Shown here: positions 44,155 through 54,232 of the stretch, piece after piece
How positions within the stretch are numbered: position 1 is the stretch's first letter
Layout of the letters: every line of letters starts with the position of its first letter
Source: Herbaspirillum sp.
GTDB lineage: Bacteria; Pseudomonadota; Gammaproteobacteria; Burkholderiales; Burkholderiaceae_D
Length of the DNA: 64,000 nt
Assembly (NCBI RefSeq): GCF_017744395.1
Contig: NZ_JAGIBI010000001.1
Coordinates: 1-64,000 of the forward strand
Direction of reading: 5' to 3'
Notes under the pieces: model-generated
Databases searched by the model: none
Told to the model about the DNA's origin: nothing
What the model saw: the letters and a program-made list of their open reading frames with translations, nothing else
Translations under genes and position numbers: made by a program

Positions 44155-45645
44155 ATGATGCAGTCAACTTTTCCCATCCTGAGCCTTGCGATCTGGGTCC
44201 CGATCGTCTTCGGTATCCTCGTTCTGGCCGTCGGCCGCGACAGCAATCCGGGCCTGGCCCGCTGGCTGGCGCTGTTCGGCTCGCTGGTCGGACTGGTCGT
44301 TACCTTTCCCCTGATCCAGCATTTCGACCCGGCGGCGCACGGCTACCAGTTCGTCGAGAAGACGCCCTGGATCGACCGCTTCAATATCGCCTACTTCCTC
44401 GGCCTGGACGGCATCTCGCTGTGGTTCGTGCCGCTGACCGCCTTCATCACGGTGCTCGTGGTGCTGGCCGGCTGGAAGGTGATCGAAAAGCGCGTCGGCC
44501 AGTACATGGGCGCCTTCCTGATCCTGTCGGGCATCATGATCGGCGTGTTCTCGGCGCTGGACGCGATGCTGTTCTACGTCTTCTTCGAAGCGACCCTGAT
44601 CCCGATGTTCATCATCGTGGGCGTGTGGGGCGGCGACAACCGCGTGTACGCGGCCTTTAAGCTGTTCCTGTACACGCTGCTGGGTTCGCTCCTGATGCTG
44701 GTCGCGCTGATCTACCTGTACTTCGTCTCGGGCGGCAGCTTCGACATCCCGACCTGGCACCAGCTGCCGCTGTCGATGCTGGAGCAGAAGATCCTGTTCT
44801 TCGCCTTCCTGGCCGCCTTCGCGGTGAAGGTGCCGATGTGGCCGGTGCACACCTGGCTGCCGGATGCCCACGTGCAGGCGCCGACTGGCGGCTCGATCGT
44901 GCTGGCCGCGATCATGCTGAAGCTGGGCGCCTACGGTTTCCTGCGCTTCTCGCTGCCGATCCTGCCTGACGCCAGCCATGCGTTGTCCGGCTTCATGATC
45001 TTCCTGTCGCTGGTGGCAGTGATCTACATCGGCCTGGTGGCCCTGGTGCAGCAGGACATGAAGAAACTGGTCGCCTACTCGTCGATCGCGCACATGGGTT
45101 TCGTGACCCTGGGCTTCTTCATGTTCAACGACCTGGCAGTGCAGGGCGGCATCGCGCAGATGATCTCGCACGGCTTCGTGTCCGGCGCGATGTTCATGTG
45201 CATCGGCGTGCTGTACGACCAGATGCATACCCGCGAGATCTCGCAGTACGGCGGCGTGGTCAACAAGATGCCCCGCTTCGCCTTCTTCTTCATCCTGTTC
45301 TCGCTGGCCAACTGCGGCCTGCCGGCCACTTCCGGTTTCGTCGGCGAATTCATGGTGATCCTGGGCGCCGTCAAGTTCAACTTCTGGATCGGCCTGCTGG
45401 CCGCCACCGCCCTGATCCTGGGCGCGGCCTACTCGCTGTGGCTGGCCAAGCGCGTGATCTTCGGCGCCGTGACCAACCACCACGTGGCGGAGCTGGTCGA
45501 CCTCAACAAGCGCGAATTCCTGATCCTCGGCTTGCTGGCGATCGCCACCATGGTCATGGGCCTGTATCCGGCGATCATCACCGACAGCATCCAGACTTCG
45601 GTGACCGACCTGCTGCAGCACGTTGCGGTATCCAAGATCAACTGA
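44155..45645 (+). CDS. nuoM: NADH-quinone oxidoreductase subunit M
   Basis: 496 residues from ATG 44155 (44158 is an alternative). Antiporter-like, 14 helices: YVFFEATLIPMFIIVGVWGG, KVPMWPVHTWLPDAHVQAPTGGSIVLAAIMLKLGAYG and LVAYSSIAHMGFV carry the key Glu, Lys and His residues of the proton channel. It sits 20 bases after nuoL. An unusual 174-base spacer follows. Confidence 0.98.
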   Translation: MMQSTFPILSLAIWVPIVFGILVLAVGRDSNPGLARWLALFGSLVGLVVTFPLIQHFDPAAHGYQFVEKTPWIDRFNIAYFLGLDGISLWFVPLTAFITVLVVLAGWKVIEKRVGQYMGAFLILSGIMIGVFSALDAMLFYVFFEATLIPMFIIVGVWGGDNRVYAAFKLFLYTLLGSLLMLVALIYLYFVSGGSFDIPTWHQLPLSMLEQKILFFAFLAAFAVKVPMWPVHTWLPDAHVQAPTGGSIVLAAIMLKLGAYGFLRFSLPILPDASHALSGFMIFLSLVAVIYIGLVALVQQDMKKLVAYSSIAHMGFVTLGFFMFNDLAVQGGIAQMISHGFVSGAMFMCIGVLYDQMHTREISQYGGVVNKMPRFAFFFILFSLANCGLPATSGFVGEFMVILGAVKFNFWIGLLAATALILGAAYSLWLAKRVIFGAVTNHHVAELVDLNKREFLILGLLAIATMVMGLYPAIITDSIQTSVTDLLQHVAVSKIN

Positions 45646-45819
45646 TCTTGACGATGAAAGGGTGGGGCGCCGGCATGGGCTCCACCGGTTGGGTAGTAAG
45701 AGCAAGAGACAAGCCGGCGCAGCATGCCGGCCAAGCGAAGCGATAGTCCGGCTGCAAGCAGCGTAACTAGCGGACCGGTACGCCGACGAAACGAGCGGAC
45801 GAACACAAGCGGTAACTAA
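45646..45819 (+). other. Unexplained intercistronic spacer nuoM-nuoN
   Basis: 174 bases with purine-rich runs (GTAAGAGCAAGAGACAAG, GCGAAGCGATAG, GACGAAACGAGCGGACG) and several self-complementary GCCGGC and ACCGGT elements capable of local hairpins. No frame looks coding and no promoter was recognised. Confidence 0.4.
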
Positions 45820-47328
45820 ATGAACAACATTAATCTGATCCCTGTCTATCCGGAAATATTTCTGCTGATCGCCACCTCGGCGATCCTGCTGATCGATATG
45901 TTCCTGCCGGAAGCCAAGCGCGTCGTCACCTACCTGCTGTCGCTGGCGACGCTGGTGGTCTGCGCGGTGCTGACCATCGGCGACCTCAACGGCGGCGCGA
46001 CGGTCTACACCTTCAACAACATGTTCGTCTCCGACCCGCTGTCGAACCTGCTGAAGCTGTTCACCTACCTGGGCGTCGGCGTGACCTTGGTCTATTCGCG
46101 CCAATACAATACCCAGCGCGGCATCACCGGCGGCCACCTCGGCGGCGAATACTACGCCCTGGCGCTGTTCGCGCTGCTGGGCCAGATGATCATGATCTCC
46201 GGCAACAGCTTCCTGTCCATCTACCTGGGCCTGGAACTGATGTCGCTGTCGCTGTACGCGCTGGTCGCCCTGCGCCGCGACCACGCCGCGGCCACCGAAG
46301 CCGGCATGAAGTACTTCATCCTGGGCGCACTGGCGTCGGGCTTCCTGCTGTACGGCATTTCGATGCTGTACGGCGCCACCGGCGGCTCGCTGGAACTGAA
46401 TGAAGTGTTCCGCGCCATCGTCTCGGGCACCGTCGACCGCACCGTGCTGGTGTTCGGTATCGTGTTCGTGGTGGCCGGCCTGGCCTTCAAGCTGGGCGCC
46501 GTGCCGTTCCACATGTGGGTGCCGGACGTCTACCAAGGTTCGCCGACTCCCGTCACGCTGCTGCTGGGCGCGGCACCCAAGCTGGCGACCTTCGCCATTA
46601 CCTTCCGCCTGCTGGTCGAAGGCATGCTGCCGCTGGCGGTGGACTGGCAGCAGATGCTGATGGTGCTGGCCGTGCTGTCGATCATCCTGGGCAACGTCAC
46701 CGCGATCGCGCAAAGCAACATCAAGCGCATGCTGGCCTATTCGACCATCTCGCACATGGGCTTCATGCTGCTGGGCATGATGTCGGGCGTGGTGGACGGC
46801 AACCTGTTCTCGGCCGTCAACGCCTACAGCTCGTCGATGTTCTATGCGGTCAGCTACGTGATCACCACGCTGGGCACCTTCGGCGTCATCATCCTGCTCT
46901 CGCGCTCCGGTTTCGAAGCAGACACGATCGAAGACTTCAAGGGCCTGAACCAGCGCAGCCCGTGGTTCGCCGCGGTCATGATGATCCTGATGTTCTCCCT
47001 GGCAGGCATCCCGCCGCTGGTCGGCTTCTACGCCAAGCTGTCGGTGCTGCAGGCCGTGCTGGGCACCGGCCAGATCTGGCTGGCCGTGCTGGCCGTGGTG
47101 TTCTCGCTGATCGGCGCGTTCTACTACATCCGCGTGGTCAAGGTCATGTACTTCGACGACCCGGCCGACAACAGCAAGATCGTCGCCACTCCCGATATGC
47201 GCCTGGTGCTGAGCCTCAACGGCATCGCCGCGCTGGCGCTGGGCCTGTGGCCGGGCCACCTGATGGATGCCTGCACCAACGCCATCGTGACCACCCTGGC
47301 CACTTTCCTGAGCAAGGTCGTGGCATAA
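45820..47328 (+). CDS. nuoN: NADH-quinone oxidoreductase subunit N
   Basis: 502 residues, antiporter-like, 14 helices: [54 protein letters not shown] and [20 protein letters not shown] hold the conserved Glu and Lys residues. It is the membrane subunit next to NuoK. It follows the 174-base spacer and is 13 bases before the DUF2818 gene. Confidence 0.98.
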   Translation: MNNINLIPVYPEIFLLIATSAILLIDMFLPEAKRVVTYLLSLATLVVCAVLTIGDLNGGATVYTFNNMFVSDPLSNLLKLFTYLGVGVTLVYSRQYNTQRGITGGHLGGEYYALALFALLGQMIMISGNSFLSIYLGLELMSLSLYALVALRRDHAAATEAGMKYFILGALASGFLLYGISMLYGATGGSLELNEVFRAIVSGTVDRTVLVFGIVFVVAGLAFKLGAVPFHMWVPDVYQGSPTPVTLLLGAAPKLATFAITFRLLVEGMLPLAVDWQQMLMVLAVLSIILGNVTAIAQSNIKRMLAYSTISHMGFMLLGMMSGVVDGNLFSAVNAYSSSMFYAVSYVITTLGTFGVIILLSRSGFEADTIEDFKGLNQRSPWFAAVMMILMFSLAGIPPLVGFYAKLSVLQAVLGTGQIWLAVLAVVFSLIGAFYYIRVVKVMYFDDPADNSKIVATPDMRLVLSLNGIAALALGLWPGHLMDACTNAIVTTLATFLSKVVA

Positions 47329-47341
47329 GCACGGGGAAACA

Positions 47342-47656
47342 GTGAACGTTTCCCTGTTCAGTTGGATCGTGATCCTGTTGGCCGCTTTTGCGGCCAATTT
47401 GCCTTTCTTCAACCAGCAGCTTTTCGGGTTGCTGCCGCTGAGCAAGGACGCGGCCTACGTCAAGCCGATCTGGATCCGCCTGGCCGAACTGGTGGTCCTG
47501 TATTTCGTGGTCGTGCTGGTGGCGCGTTTCCTCGAAGCCGGCATCGGCAACGTCTTCTCCCAGGGCTGGGAATTTTATGCGATCACCGGCTGTCTGTTCC
47601 TGGTGCTCGCTTATCCCGGCTTCGTGCTGCGCTACCTGCGCAAGAAGCACGGCTGA
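47342..47656 (+). CDS. DUF2818 membrane protein, nuo-linked
   Basis: 104 residues with a GTG start, GGGGA upstream and only 13 bases after nuoN. Three hydrophobic segments: WIVILLAAFAANLPFF, LVVLYFVVVLVARFLEAG and FYAITGCLFLVLAYPGFVLRYL, then a basic tail. The DUF2818 family is found after nuoN in many betaproteobacteria, so a role in complex I assembly or stability is plausible but untested. It ends the nuo operon. Confidence 0.85.
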   Translation: MNVSLFSWIVILLAAFAANLPFFNQQLFGLLPLSKDAAYVKPIWIRLAELVVLYFVVVLVARFLEAGIGNVFSQGWEFYAITGCLFLVLAYPGFVLRYLRKKHG

Positions 47657-47755
47657 TCCAGCCATGCGCGGCCATCCGCCCCGGAAGGCCGCCGTTTCGC
47701 CGCCGCTCCGGCTTCATGCCCACTTTTCTTCTATTTCCGATCTCGCGAGCCCACT

Positions 47756-48325
47756 ATGGATGCACACCTGAGAGAAACGCAAAAGGACTCCCGGCAGGTC
47801 TATGACGGCCATTTCCTGAAAGTGCAGTGCGACACGGTGACCTTGCCCGACGGCAAGGAGACCGTGCGCGAATATATCAAGCACCCCGGCGCGGTGACCA
47901 TCCTGCCGCTGTTCGACGACGGCACCGTGCTGATGGAGCGGCAATTCCGCTATCCCTTGCAGCGCGTCTTCATCGAGTTCCCGGCCGGGAAGATCGATCC
48001 GGGCGAGGATGAACTGGCCTGCGCCAAGCGCGAACTGCTGGAAGAAACCGGCTATACCGCCACCGACTGGCAGCATATCTGCACCATCCACAACGCCATC
48101 GCCTATGCCGACGAACGCCTGGAACTGTACGTGGCGCGTGGCTTGAAGGAAGGAGAGCGCAAGCTGGACGAGGGCGAATTCCTCGATATCTACAAGGCGC
48201 CGCTGACGGAGCTGATCGAACAGGTGCGCAACGGCCAGATCACCGACGTCAAGACCGTGATCGGCACCTTCTGGCTGGAGAAGATCGTCAGCGGGCAGTG
48301 GAGTCCGACGTCGCTTGCCGCGTGA
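47756..48325 (+). CDS. Nudix hydrolase, ADP-ribose pyrophosphatase type
   Basis: 189 residues. The Nudix box GKIDPGEDELACAKRELLEETGY matches G-x5-E-x7-REUxEExGU exactly (near residues 80-102). The preceding VTILPLFDDGTVLMERQFRYPLQRVFIEFPAG is typical of the ADP-sugar diphosphatase subgroup. It would cleave ADP-ribose or related nucleotides to AMP and a sugar phosphate with Mg2+ in the cytosol. It lies 99 bases after the DUF2818 gene and may be read from the nuo operon, since no terminator is visible between them. Confidence 0.88.
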   Translation: MDAHLRETQKDSRQVYDGHFLKVQCDTVTLPDGKETVREYIKHPGAVTILPLFDDGTVLMERQFRYPLQRVFIEFPAGKIDPGEDELACAKRELLEETGYTATDWQHICTIHNAIAYADERLELYVARGLKEGERKLDEGEFLDIYKAPLTELIEQVRNGQITDVKTVIGTFWLEKIVSGQWSPTSLAA

Positions 48326-48362
48326 TGCGGTGACGGCACCGTATCGCTCATCGTTCCAGTGA

Positions 48363-48389
48363 AAGAAGGCCGGCAATGCCGGCCTTCTT
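48363..48389. terminator. Bidirectional terminator between Nudix and hydrolase genes
   Basis: AAGAAGGCCGGCA (48363-48375) and TGCCGGCCTTCTT (48377-48389) form a perfect inverted repeat between convergent genes; the inner bases would open to give the loop. Confidence 0.75.
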
Positions 48390-48412
48390 CGCATCTTGCC
48401 AGTCGGTTCTCC

Positions 48413-49231
48413 TCAATCGGCGCCAAGCTTTTTCAGCATCGCTCCCACCTGGTCCAGCACCAGCGGGGAACGGAATGAACTGTTATGGTCGGCACCGTCG
48501 ATCGGCACGAAACCGATGTCGATGCCGCGCGCTTTCACCTTGTCCACATACGCTTTTGCCACGGCAGGATAGGTATTGCTGTCGTCGGTGCCGGTCATCG
48601 CCACTATAAGCGTCCCCGGCGCGATCTTGTCCAGCCACTTCGAAGGATCTTCGCTGCGAAGCCATGCGGAGCGGCCACGCAAGCGGCGCCAGTAATTGAT
48701 GTCGCAGGGGCAGCCCACCAGTATCGCGCCCTGCGCCAGGGCCGGCATCATTCCCAGCAGGTTGGCGGAGGTGGCGGCGCCGCCGGAATGGCCGACCAGG
48801 ATGGTCTTGTCCGGATGGTAGCGCTGTTGCAGATGCTCGACGGCCGCACCGACCTCGCGCATGTTTTCGGGCGTGTAGCTGTCCGCGCGGTCATGGTTGT
48901 TGCCGCTGGATGCCGTGCCGTTGTCGGCCGGATAGCCGGGCCGCACCAACGCTACGCTGACTATCTTGTCCGAGCCGAATTCCTGGGCCGTTTGCCTGGC
49001 GAGCGGGATGTGATAGACCGCCGGGCCACCCGAGGAAACATCGCCATGCAGCCATACCACCAGCGCCTTGGGGGCCGGACTGCCGGTGGCGCCGAAGGCG
49101 CGCACCTGCAGGCATTCGTTGATGCCGGTCACCGAGTTGGCATCGTCCTGCGCGCAAGGGGCGGCGAGGGCGGCGGCAGATGTGAATGCGCATGCCAGCA
49201 GCAAGACATGCGCCAGGATATTTTTCTTCAT
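48413..49231 (-). CDS. Exported alpha/beta hydrolase (dienelactone hydrolase/esterase-like)
   Basis: 272 residues with GGAGGG upstream. The signal peptide MKKNILAHVLLLACAFTSAAALA has an AxA site. The mature enzyme has VVWLHGDVSSGG, the nucleophile elbow ILVGHSGGAATS (near residue 147), an acid in MTGTDDSNT and a His in DGADHNSSFRS. Cysteine pairs (APCAQDDA/NECLQV and VGCPCDI) could form disulfides. It is periplasmic or secreted, with unknown substrate. The gene is monocistronic between two terminators. Confidence 0.75.
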   Translation of the reverse strand: MKKNILAHVLLLACAFTSAAALAAPCAQDDANSVTGINECLQVRAFGATGSPAPKALVVWLHGDVSSGGPAVYHIPLARQTAQEFGSDKIVSVALVRPGYPADNGTASSGNNHDRADSYTPENMREVGAAVEHLQQRYHPDKTILVGHSGGAATSANLLGMMPALAQGAILVGCPCDINYWRRLRGRSAWLRSEDPSKWLDKIAPGTLIVAMTGTDDSNTYPAVAKAYVDKVKARGIDIGFVPIDGADHNSSFRSPLVLDQVGAMLKKLGAD

Positions 49232-49329
49232 GTTTCCCTCCGGCGTTGGCGTGATCTTGTTGTCGCTGCCGGAGATATGTCACGGTCCGGCTGAGCCGGA
49301 TTATAGCCAGTAAGCGCCGCCGTCAATGA

Positions 49330-49356
49330 AAAAGCCGCATCGAAGATGCGGCTTTT
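49330..49356. terminator. Terminator after the ETF-QO gene
   Basis: AAAAGCCGCATC and GATGCGGCTTTT form a perfect 12-bp stem with a GAA loop, with A- and T-tracts on both sides, 22 bases downstream of the ETF-QO stop. Confidence 0.9.
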
Positions 49357-49377
49357 GTCAGCGCGGGGATGGGCGCG

Positions 49378-51054
49378 TCACATGCCCGAGTAGTTCGGCC
49401 CGCCGCCGCCTTCCGGCGTCACCCACACGATGTTCTGCGTAGGATCCTTGATGTCGCAGGTCTTGCAGTGCACGCAGTTCTGCGCGTTGATCTGCAGGCG
49501 GTCGCTGTTGTCTTCGTTCTTGACGAACTCGTACACGCCCGCCGGGCAGTAGCGCGATTCCGGCCCGGCGTACTGCGCCAGGTTGATCCGCACCGGCACG
49601 TTCTTGTCCTTCAGGGTCAGGTGCGCGGGCTGGTCTTCGCCGTGGTTGGTGTTGGAGATGAACACCGACGACAGGCGGTCGAAGGTCAGCTTGCCGTCCG
49701 GCTTCGGATAGGCGATCGGCGCATAGTTGGCGGCCGGCTTCAGGCATTCGTGGTCGGCATGCGCATGGTGCATGGTCCATGGCGCCTTGCCGCCGAACAG
49801 CACCTGGTCGATGCCCACCAGCAGCGTGCCGGTGAGCAGCCCCTTGCTCATCGATGGCTTGAAGTTGCGCGCCTTGTGCAATTCCTCCTTCAGCCACGAT
49901 TGCTCGAAGGCGGCCGGGTAGGCGGCCAGTTCGTCGCCCTGGCGGTTTTCGTTGAGCGCGTTGAAGGCGGCCTCGGCCGCCATCATGCCGCTCTTGATCG
50001 CGGCGTGGCTGCCCTTGATGCGGGAGGCGTTCAGGAAGCCGGCGTCGCATCCGATCAGGGCGCCGCCCGGGAACACCAGCTTGGGCAGCGACTGGATGCC
50101 GCCGGCGGTGATGGCGCGCGCGCCGTACGAAATGCGTTTGCCGCCTTCGAAGAACTTGCGGATCTCCGGATGGGTCTTGTAGCGCTGGAATTCCTCGAAC
50201 GGCGACAGGTAGGGGTTCTGGTAGGCCAGGCCCACTACGTAGCCGACCGCGACCTGGTTGTTTTCCAGGTGGTACAGGAAGGAGCCGCCGTAGGTGTCGT
50301 TGGCCAGCGGCCAGCCGGCGGTGTGCACCACCAGGCCGGGCTGGTGCAGTTCCGGCTTGATTTCCCACAGCTCCTTGATGCCGATGGCGTAGGTCTGCGG
50401 ATCGCGGCCGTCGTCCAGCTTGTACTTGGCGATCAGTTGCTTGCCCAGGTGGCCGCGCGCGCCTTCGGCGAAGAAGGTGTACTTGGCGTGCAGTTCCATG
50501 CCCAGCTGGAATTCGGCAGTCGGCTCGCCTTCCTTGTTGATGCCCATGTTGCCGGTGGCCACGCCCTTGACCGAGCCGTCCTCGTTATACAGCACCTCGG
50601 CCGCCGGGAAGCCGGCGAACACTTCCACGCCCAGGGCTTCGGCCTGCTGGCCCAGCCAGCGGGTGACGTTGGACAGCGAGACCACATAGTTGCCATGGTT
50701 CTGGAAACAGGCTGGCAGCAGCCAGGACGGGGTCTTGTAGGCTTTGCTGGCGGAGAGGAAAAGGAAACGGTCTTCGGTGACCGGGGTGTTCAGCGGCGCG
50801 CCTTGCTCTTTCCAGTCCGGGATCAGCTCGCTCAGCGCGCGCGGATCCATCACCGCGCCGGACAGGATGTGGGCGCCCACTTCGCTGCCTTTTTCCAGCA
50901 CGCAGACCGACACTTCCTTGCCCGATTGCGCGGCCAGCTGTTTCAGGCGGATCGCCGCCGACAAGCCGGCCGGGCCGCCGCCCACCACCACCACGTCGTA
51001 TTCCATCGCTTCGCGTGGGCCGTATTGTTCAAGCAAGTCTTGAGATGAAGTCAT
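49378..51054 (-). CDS. Electron transfer flavoprotein-ubiquinone oxidoreductase
   Basis: 558 residues. The FAD fold is [19 protein letters not shown] near residue 20. The middle region contains [28 protein letters not shown] and the quinone-binding segment. The C-terminus binds one 4Fe-4S cluster through [11 protein letters not shown] and [13 protein letters not shown], with the family ending [13 protein letters not shown]. It takes electrons from reduced ETF (fatty acid and amino acid oxidation) and passes them to ubiquinone at the inner membrane. It is a single gene. The nearby thioesterase and branched-chain-type transporter fit an acyl-CoA theme, but they are on the other strand. Confidence 0.95.
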   Translation of the reverse strand: MTSSQDLLEQYGPREAMEYDVVVVGGGPAGLSAAIRLKQLAAQSGKEVSVCVLEKGSEVGAHILSGAVMDPRALSELIPDWKEQGAPLNTPVTEDRFLFLSASKAYKTPSWLLPACFQNHGNYVVSLSNVTRWLGQQAEALGVEVFAGFPAAEVLYNEDGSVKGVATGNMGINKEGEPTAEFQLGMELHAKYTFFAEGARGHLGKQLIAKYKLDDGRDPQTYAIGIKELWEIKPELHQPGLVVHTAGWPLANDTYGGSFLYHLENNQVAVGYVVGLAYQNPYLSPFEEFQRYKTHPEIRKFFEGGKRISYGARAITAGGIQSLPKLVFPGGALIGCDAGFLNASRIKGSHAAIKSGMMAAEAAFNALNENRQGDELAAYPAAFEQSWLKEELHKARNFKPSMSKGLLTGTLLVGIDQVLFGGKAPWTMHHAHADHECLKPAANYAPIAYPKPDGKLTFDRLSSVFISNTNHGEDQPAHLTLKDKNVPVRINLAQYAGPESRYCPAGVYEFVKNEDNSDRLQINAQNCVHCKTCDIKDPTQNIVWVTPEGGGGPNYSGM

Positions 51055-51415
51055 GGGTGTCCCGTAATTATATGAATCGCATTTTTTCGAACGATCGTGC
51101 TATTGTTCAGTATTTTTCGCAGGAACGCTAGTGGGTAAAGGCGTTTTTTTATGCATCCAGTAAATCCGCTTCCTGGCGCCGGCGTGGCTGCGGGAGCTGC
51201 GCCGGATGTGTTTTCCGGCAATGCCGCGTATTTTATTGGATTTTGTATCCGCCACTTATACCGATATGGTGTGAATTGATAACAATAGCTTATGCAATGC
51301 CGCCCGGGCGCGGAGGAGAGGGAAGACGGCGGCGGCAGAATGCAGCTGCTGCTTTGCCCCGCCAGATGAAAAGAATTTCACTGATGGATGAACCGAACGA
51401 TAGAAAGGAAAGCGC
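51055..51415. other. Intergenic region between divergent ETF-QO and thioesterase genes
   Basis: 361 bases that must hold two divergent promoters. The left third is AT-rich (runs of T at 51082-51087, 51111-51116 and 51145-51151). The middle contains a GC-rich GCGCCGG...CCGGAT segment. I see no coding frame, RNA gene or repeat. Confidence 0.4.
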
Positions 51416-51859
51416 ATGACAAGCCACGCAAACGCCGCCGCAGCAAGGGCGGAGCAAGGAAAACTGCTGCATACGTCGAAACAGGACATCCGCTGGGGCG
51501 ACATGGACGCCCTCGGCCATGTCAACAACACCGTCTACTTCCGCTTCATGGAACAGTGCCGCATCGAATGGCTGGATGTCGCCTGCGGCCCCACGATCGC
51601 CGCCGACCAGGGCCCGGTCATCGTCAATGCGCACTGCAACTTCCGGCGCCAGATGAAGTACCCGGCCAGCATCGCGGTAGAGATGCATGCGGGCGCGCTG
51701 GGGCGCACGAGTGTGGAAACTACGTATGTCATCCGCGACGCAGCCATCCCGGAGATCATTTATGCTGATGGCGCTGCGAAAATAGTGTGGGTTGATTTCG
51801 GGAAAGAAAAATCGACGGCGCTGCCCGACGCGTTGCGACAGCTCCTGACAGGGTTGTAA
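51416..51859 (+). CDS. Acyl-CoA thioesterase (4HBT hotdog fold)
   Basis: 147 residues, AAAGGAAA upstream. The hotdog motif is WGDMDALGHVNNTVYFRFMEQCRIEWLD, with the catalytic Asp of the YbgC/4-hydroxybenzoyl-CoA thioesterase type. ARG-rich NFRRQMKYPASI and TYVIRD follow. It hydrolyses short acyl-CoA esters in the cytoplasm. It precedes the ABC binding protein by 138 bases in the same direction. A functional link to the transporter is possible, but only from the position. Confidence 0.82.
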   Translation: MTSHANAAAARAEQGKLLHTSKQDIRWGDMDALGHVNNTVYFRFMEQCRIEWLDVACGPTIAADQGPVIVNAHCNFRRQMKYPASIAVEMHAGALGRTSVETTYVIRDAAIPEIIYADGAAKIVWVDFGKEKSTALPDALRQLLTGL

Positions 51860-51997
51860 GTTTCGAGAAAGGAAACTGCGACAGAATCGCCCCGACACTC
51901 CCGCGCGAACCGCCAGAAGAGCGGAGGGAGTAGGTTCCAAAAACGCTTGGCCCGCCAAAAGCTGGGCCAGCCGACAATTAAATTCCTGGAGGAAGAC

Positions 51998-53149
51998 ATG
52001 ACATACAAGACCCAAGCCTTGGTAGCCGCCGCATTGATGACATTGGCGATGTCGTCGCAGGCTGCCGACCCCATCAAGATCGGCGTATCCGGCCCCTACA
52101 CCGGCGGCTCCGCGCCCATGGGCGCTTCCATGCGCGACGGCGTCAAGCTGGCCGTGGCCGAGATCAACGCCCAGGGCGGCCTGCTGGGCCGCCAGCTGCA
52201 ACTGGTCGAGCGCGACGACGAAGCCAAGAACGAGCGCGGCGTGCAGATCGCCCAGGAACTGATCAACAAGGAAAAGGTGGTCGCCACCGTCGGCTTCATC
52301 AACACCGGCGTGGCGCTGGCATCGCAGCGCTTCTACCAGGAAGCCAAGATCCCCGTGATCAACAACGTCGCCACCGGCAGCGTGATCACCAAGCAGTTCG
52401 AGAAAGAGAAGGACAACTACATCTTCCGCACCTCGGCCTCCGACCAGATCCAGGCCAAGATGATCGCCGATGAAGCGGTCGACAAGCAGAAGTTCACCAA
52501 GGTCGCGATCCTGGCCGACTCCACCAACTATGGCCAGCTCGGCCGTGAAGACCTGGAGAAGATGCTGGCCGCCAAGAAGATCACCCCGGTCGCCGTCGAG
52601 AAGTACAACATCAAGGACGTCGACATGACCGCGCAACTGCTGAAGTCCAAGCAGGGCGGCGCCCAGGTCGTGCTGACCTACGGCATCGGCCCCGAGCTGG
52701 CGCAGATCGCCAACGGCATGGAAAAGCTGAACTGGCACGTGCCCATCATCGGCAGCTGGCCGCTGTCGATGGGCAACTTCATCGACAACTCCGGCAAGAA
52801 CGGCAACGGCGCCCGCATGCCGCAGACCTTCATCCAGGACGGCAACACGCCCAAGCGCAAGGCCTTCATCGAGGCTTACCAGAAGGCCTACAAGGTTGAC
52901 CGCATGCCCTCGGCCGTCTCGGCCGCCCAAGGCTACGACTCGATCCTGCTGCTGGCCGCCGCCATCAAGCAAGCCAACAGCACCGACGGCGAGAAGGTCC
53001 GCGCCGCGCTGGAAAACCTGAACACCAAGGTCGAAGGCGTGGTCACCACCTATGACAAGCCGTTCAGCCACAGCGACCACGAAGCCATCAAGCCGGGCAC
53101 CGTCGTGATGGGCGAGGTCAAGAACGGCCGCGTCGTCCTCGGCAAATAA
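51998..53149 (+). CDS. Branched-chain amino acid-type ABC transporter substrate-binding protein
   Basis: 383 residues from ATG 51998 with GGAGGAAG upstream. The signal peptide MTYKTQALVAAALMTLAMSSQA is cleaved before ADPIKIGVSG. The mature protein is a type I periplasmic binding protein: IKIGVSGPYTGGSAPMG, ERDDEAKNERGVQIAQEL, and NNVATGSV with YIFRTSASD for ligand binding. It delivers ligand to LivH/LivMG/LivF encoded next. A terminator between it and livH would give the binding protein in excess. The ligand may be an amino acid, amide or aromatic acid. Confidence 0.88.
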   Translation: MTYKTQALVAAALMTLAMSSQAADPIKIGVSGPYTGGSAPMGASMRDGVKLAVAEINAQGGLLGRQLQLVERDDEAKNERGVQIAQELINKEKVVATVGFINTGVALASQRFYQEAKIPVINNVATGSVITKQFEKEKDNYIFRTSASDQIQAKMIADEAVDKQKFTKVAILADSTNYGQLGREDLEKMLAAKKITPVAVEKYNIKDVDMTAQLLKSKQGGAQVVLTYGIGPELAQIANGMEKLNWHVPIIGSWPLSMGNFIDNSGKNGNGARMPQTFIQDGNTPKRKAFIEAYQKAYKVDRMPSAVSAAQGYDSILLLAAAIKQANSTDGEKVRAALENLNTKVEGVVTTYDKPFSHSDHEAIKPGTVVMGEVKNGRVVLGK

Positions 53150-53187
53150 ACCTAGCGGACGTTTGTTCGTATTGTTTTAAATTGAAG

Positions 53188-53223
53188 AGGCCAGTCCTTG
53201 CGATCCGGGGACTGGCCTTTTTC
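53188..53223 (+). terminator. Terminator/attenuator between binding-protein gene and livH
   Basis: AGGCCAGTCC (53188-53197) pairs perfectly with GGACTGGCCT (53209-53218), followed by TTTTTC. Inside the operon it probably allows partial read-through. Confidence 0.8.
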
Positions 53224-53337
53224 GCACGACCTGTTGGCGTAACTTCAACATCAGGGCAGTGCCGCCGCTGCTTCGGATGAAAGCAGTACCGCAGCTCAAT
53301 GCCGCCATCCGGCGGCAGCCGCTTCTTGGGAAACACA

Positions 53338-54228
53338 ATGGATATCCTGTTACAGCTAGTCTTTTCCGGCATCGCGCTAGGCATGATCTACGCCGTGATC
53401 GCCTTCGGCTACCAGCTCACCTTCGCCACTTCCGGCACGCTGAACTTCGGCCAGGGCGAAGCCCTGATGCTGGGCGCGCTGGTCGGCCTCTCCGTGGTCG
53501 GCAACATCCACGGCGGGCCTTACCTCAACTATTGGCTGATGATCCCCATCGTCCTCGTATTCGGCGCGCTGCAAGGCATGTTCGTCGAATGGATCGGCGT
53601 GCGCCCGGCCATCAAGATCAAGTCCGAATTCGGCTGGATCATGTCCACCATCGCGCTGGCCATCATCTTCAAGAACGTCGCCGAGAACATCTGGGGCAAG
53701 GACGACCTGCCGTTCCCGATGCCGATCTCCGGCACCCCGTTCCAGATCTTCGGCGCCAACGTGCAGCCGATGCAGGTGCTGGTGGTGGTGGGCGCCTTGC
53801 TGATCATGGCCGCGGTCGAGCTGTTCAACCGCAAGTCGATCTACGGCAAGGCGGTGGTCGCCACCTCCAACGACCGCGACGCCGCAGGCCTCATGGGCAT
53901 CAACACCAGCCTGGTGATCACCTTCTCGTACGCGCTGTCGTCGGCGACCGCCGCGTTCGCCGGCGTGCTGGTGGCGCCGCTGACCCTGACCGGCGCCACC
54001 ATGGGCGCGGCGCTGGGCCTGAAGGCTTTCGCCGTGGCCATCATCGGCGGCCTGACCTCGGGCATGGGCGCCATTGTCGGCGGCCTGATCCTGGGCATCG
54101 CCGAAACCGTCACCGGCTTCTACATCTCCACCGGCTACAAGGAAGTCCCGGGGCTGCTGCTCCTGCTGCTTGTGCTGGCTGTCAAACCTGCAGGCCTGTT
54201 CGGCAAAACTGCGATCAAGAAGGTCTGA
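53338..54228 (+). CDS. livH: Branched-chain amino acid-type ABC transporter permease (LivH)
   Basis: 296 residues from ATG 53338 with GGGAA upstream. Eight or so membrane helices with LivH landmarks YAVIAFGYQLTFATSGTLNFGQGEALMLGAL near the N-terminus, and ATSNDRDAAGLMGINTS, the cytoplasmic coupling loop. It forms the membrane channel with the LivM part of the next protein, whose start lies four bases after this stop. Confidence 0.92.
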   Translation: MDILLQLVFSGIALGMIYAVIAFGYQLTFATSGTLNFGQGEALMLGALVGLSVVGNIHGGPYLNYWLMIPIVLVFGALQGMFVEWIGVRPAIKIKSEFGWIMSTIALAIIFKNVAENIWGKDDLPFPMPISGTPFQIFGANVQPMQVLVVVGALLIMAAVELFNRKSIYGKAVVATSNDRDAAGLMGINTSLVITFSYALSSATAAFAGVLVAPLTLTGATMGAALGLKAFAVAIIGGLTSGMGAIVGGLILGIAETVTGFYISTGYKEVPGLLLLLLVLAVKPAGLFGKTAIKKV

Positions 54229-54232
54229 AGCG

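Noticed and set aside
44164-47445. Minus-strand open frame of over 1000 codons antisense to nuoM and nuoN
   Set aside because: Its translation is His/Gln/Arg-rich, the usual mirror of hydrophobic high-GC genes, and the plus strand encodes clear complex I subunits.
51067-51072. Perfect TATAAT on the minus strand before the ETF-QO gene
   Set aside because: It lies only 12 bases from the start codon and has no matching -35 box, so transcription would start almost at the ATG; not accepted as the promoter.
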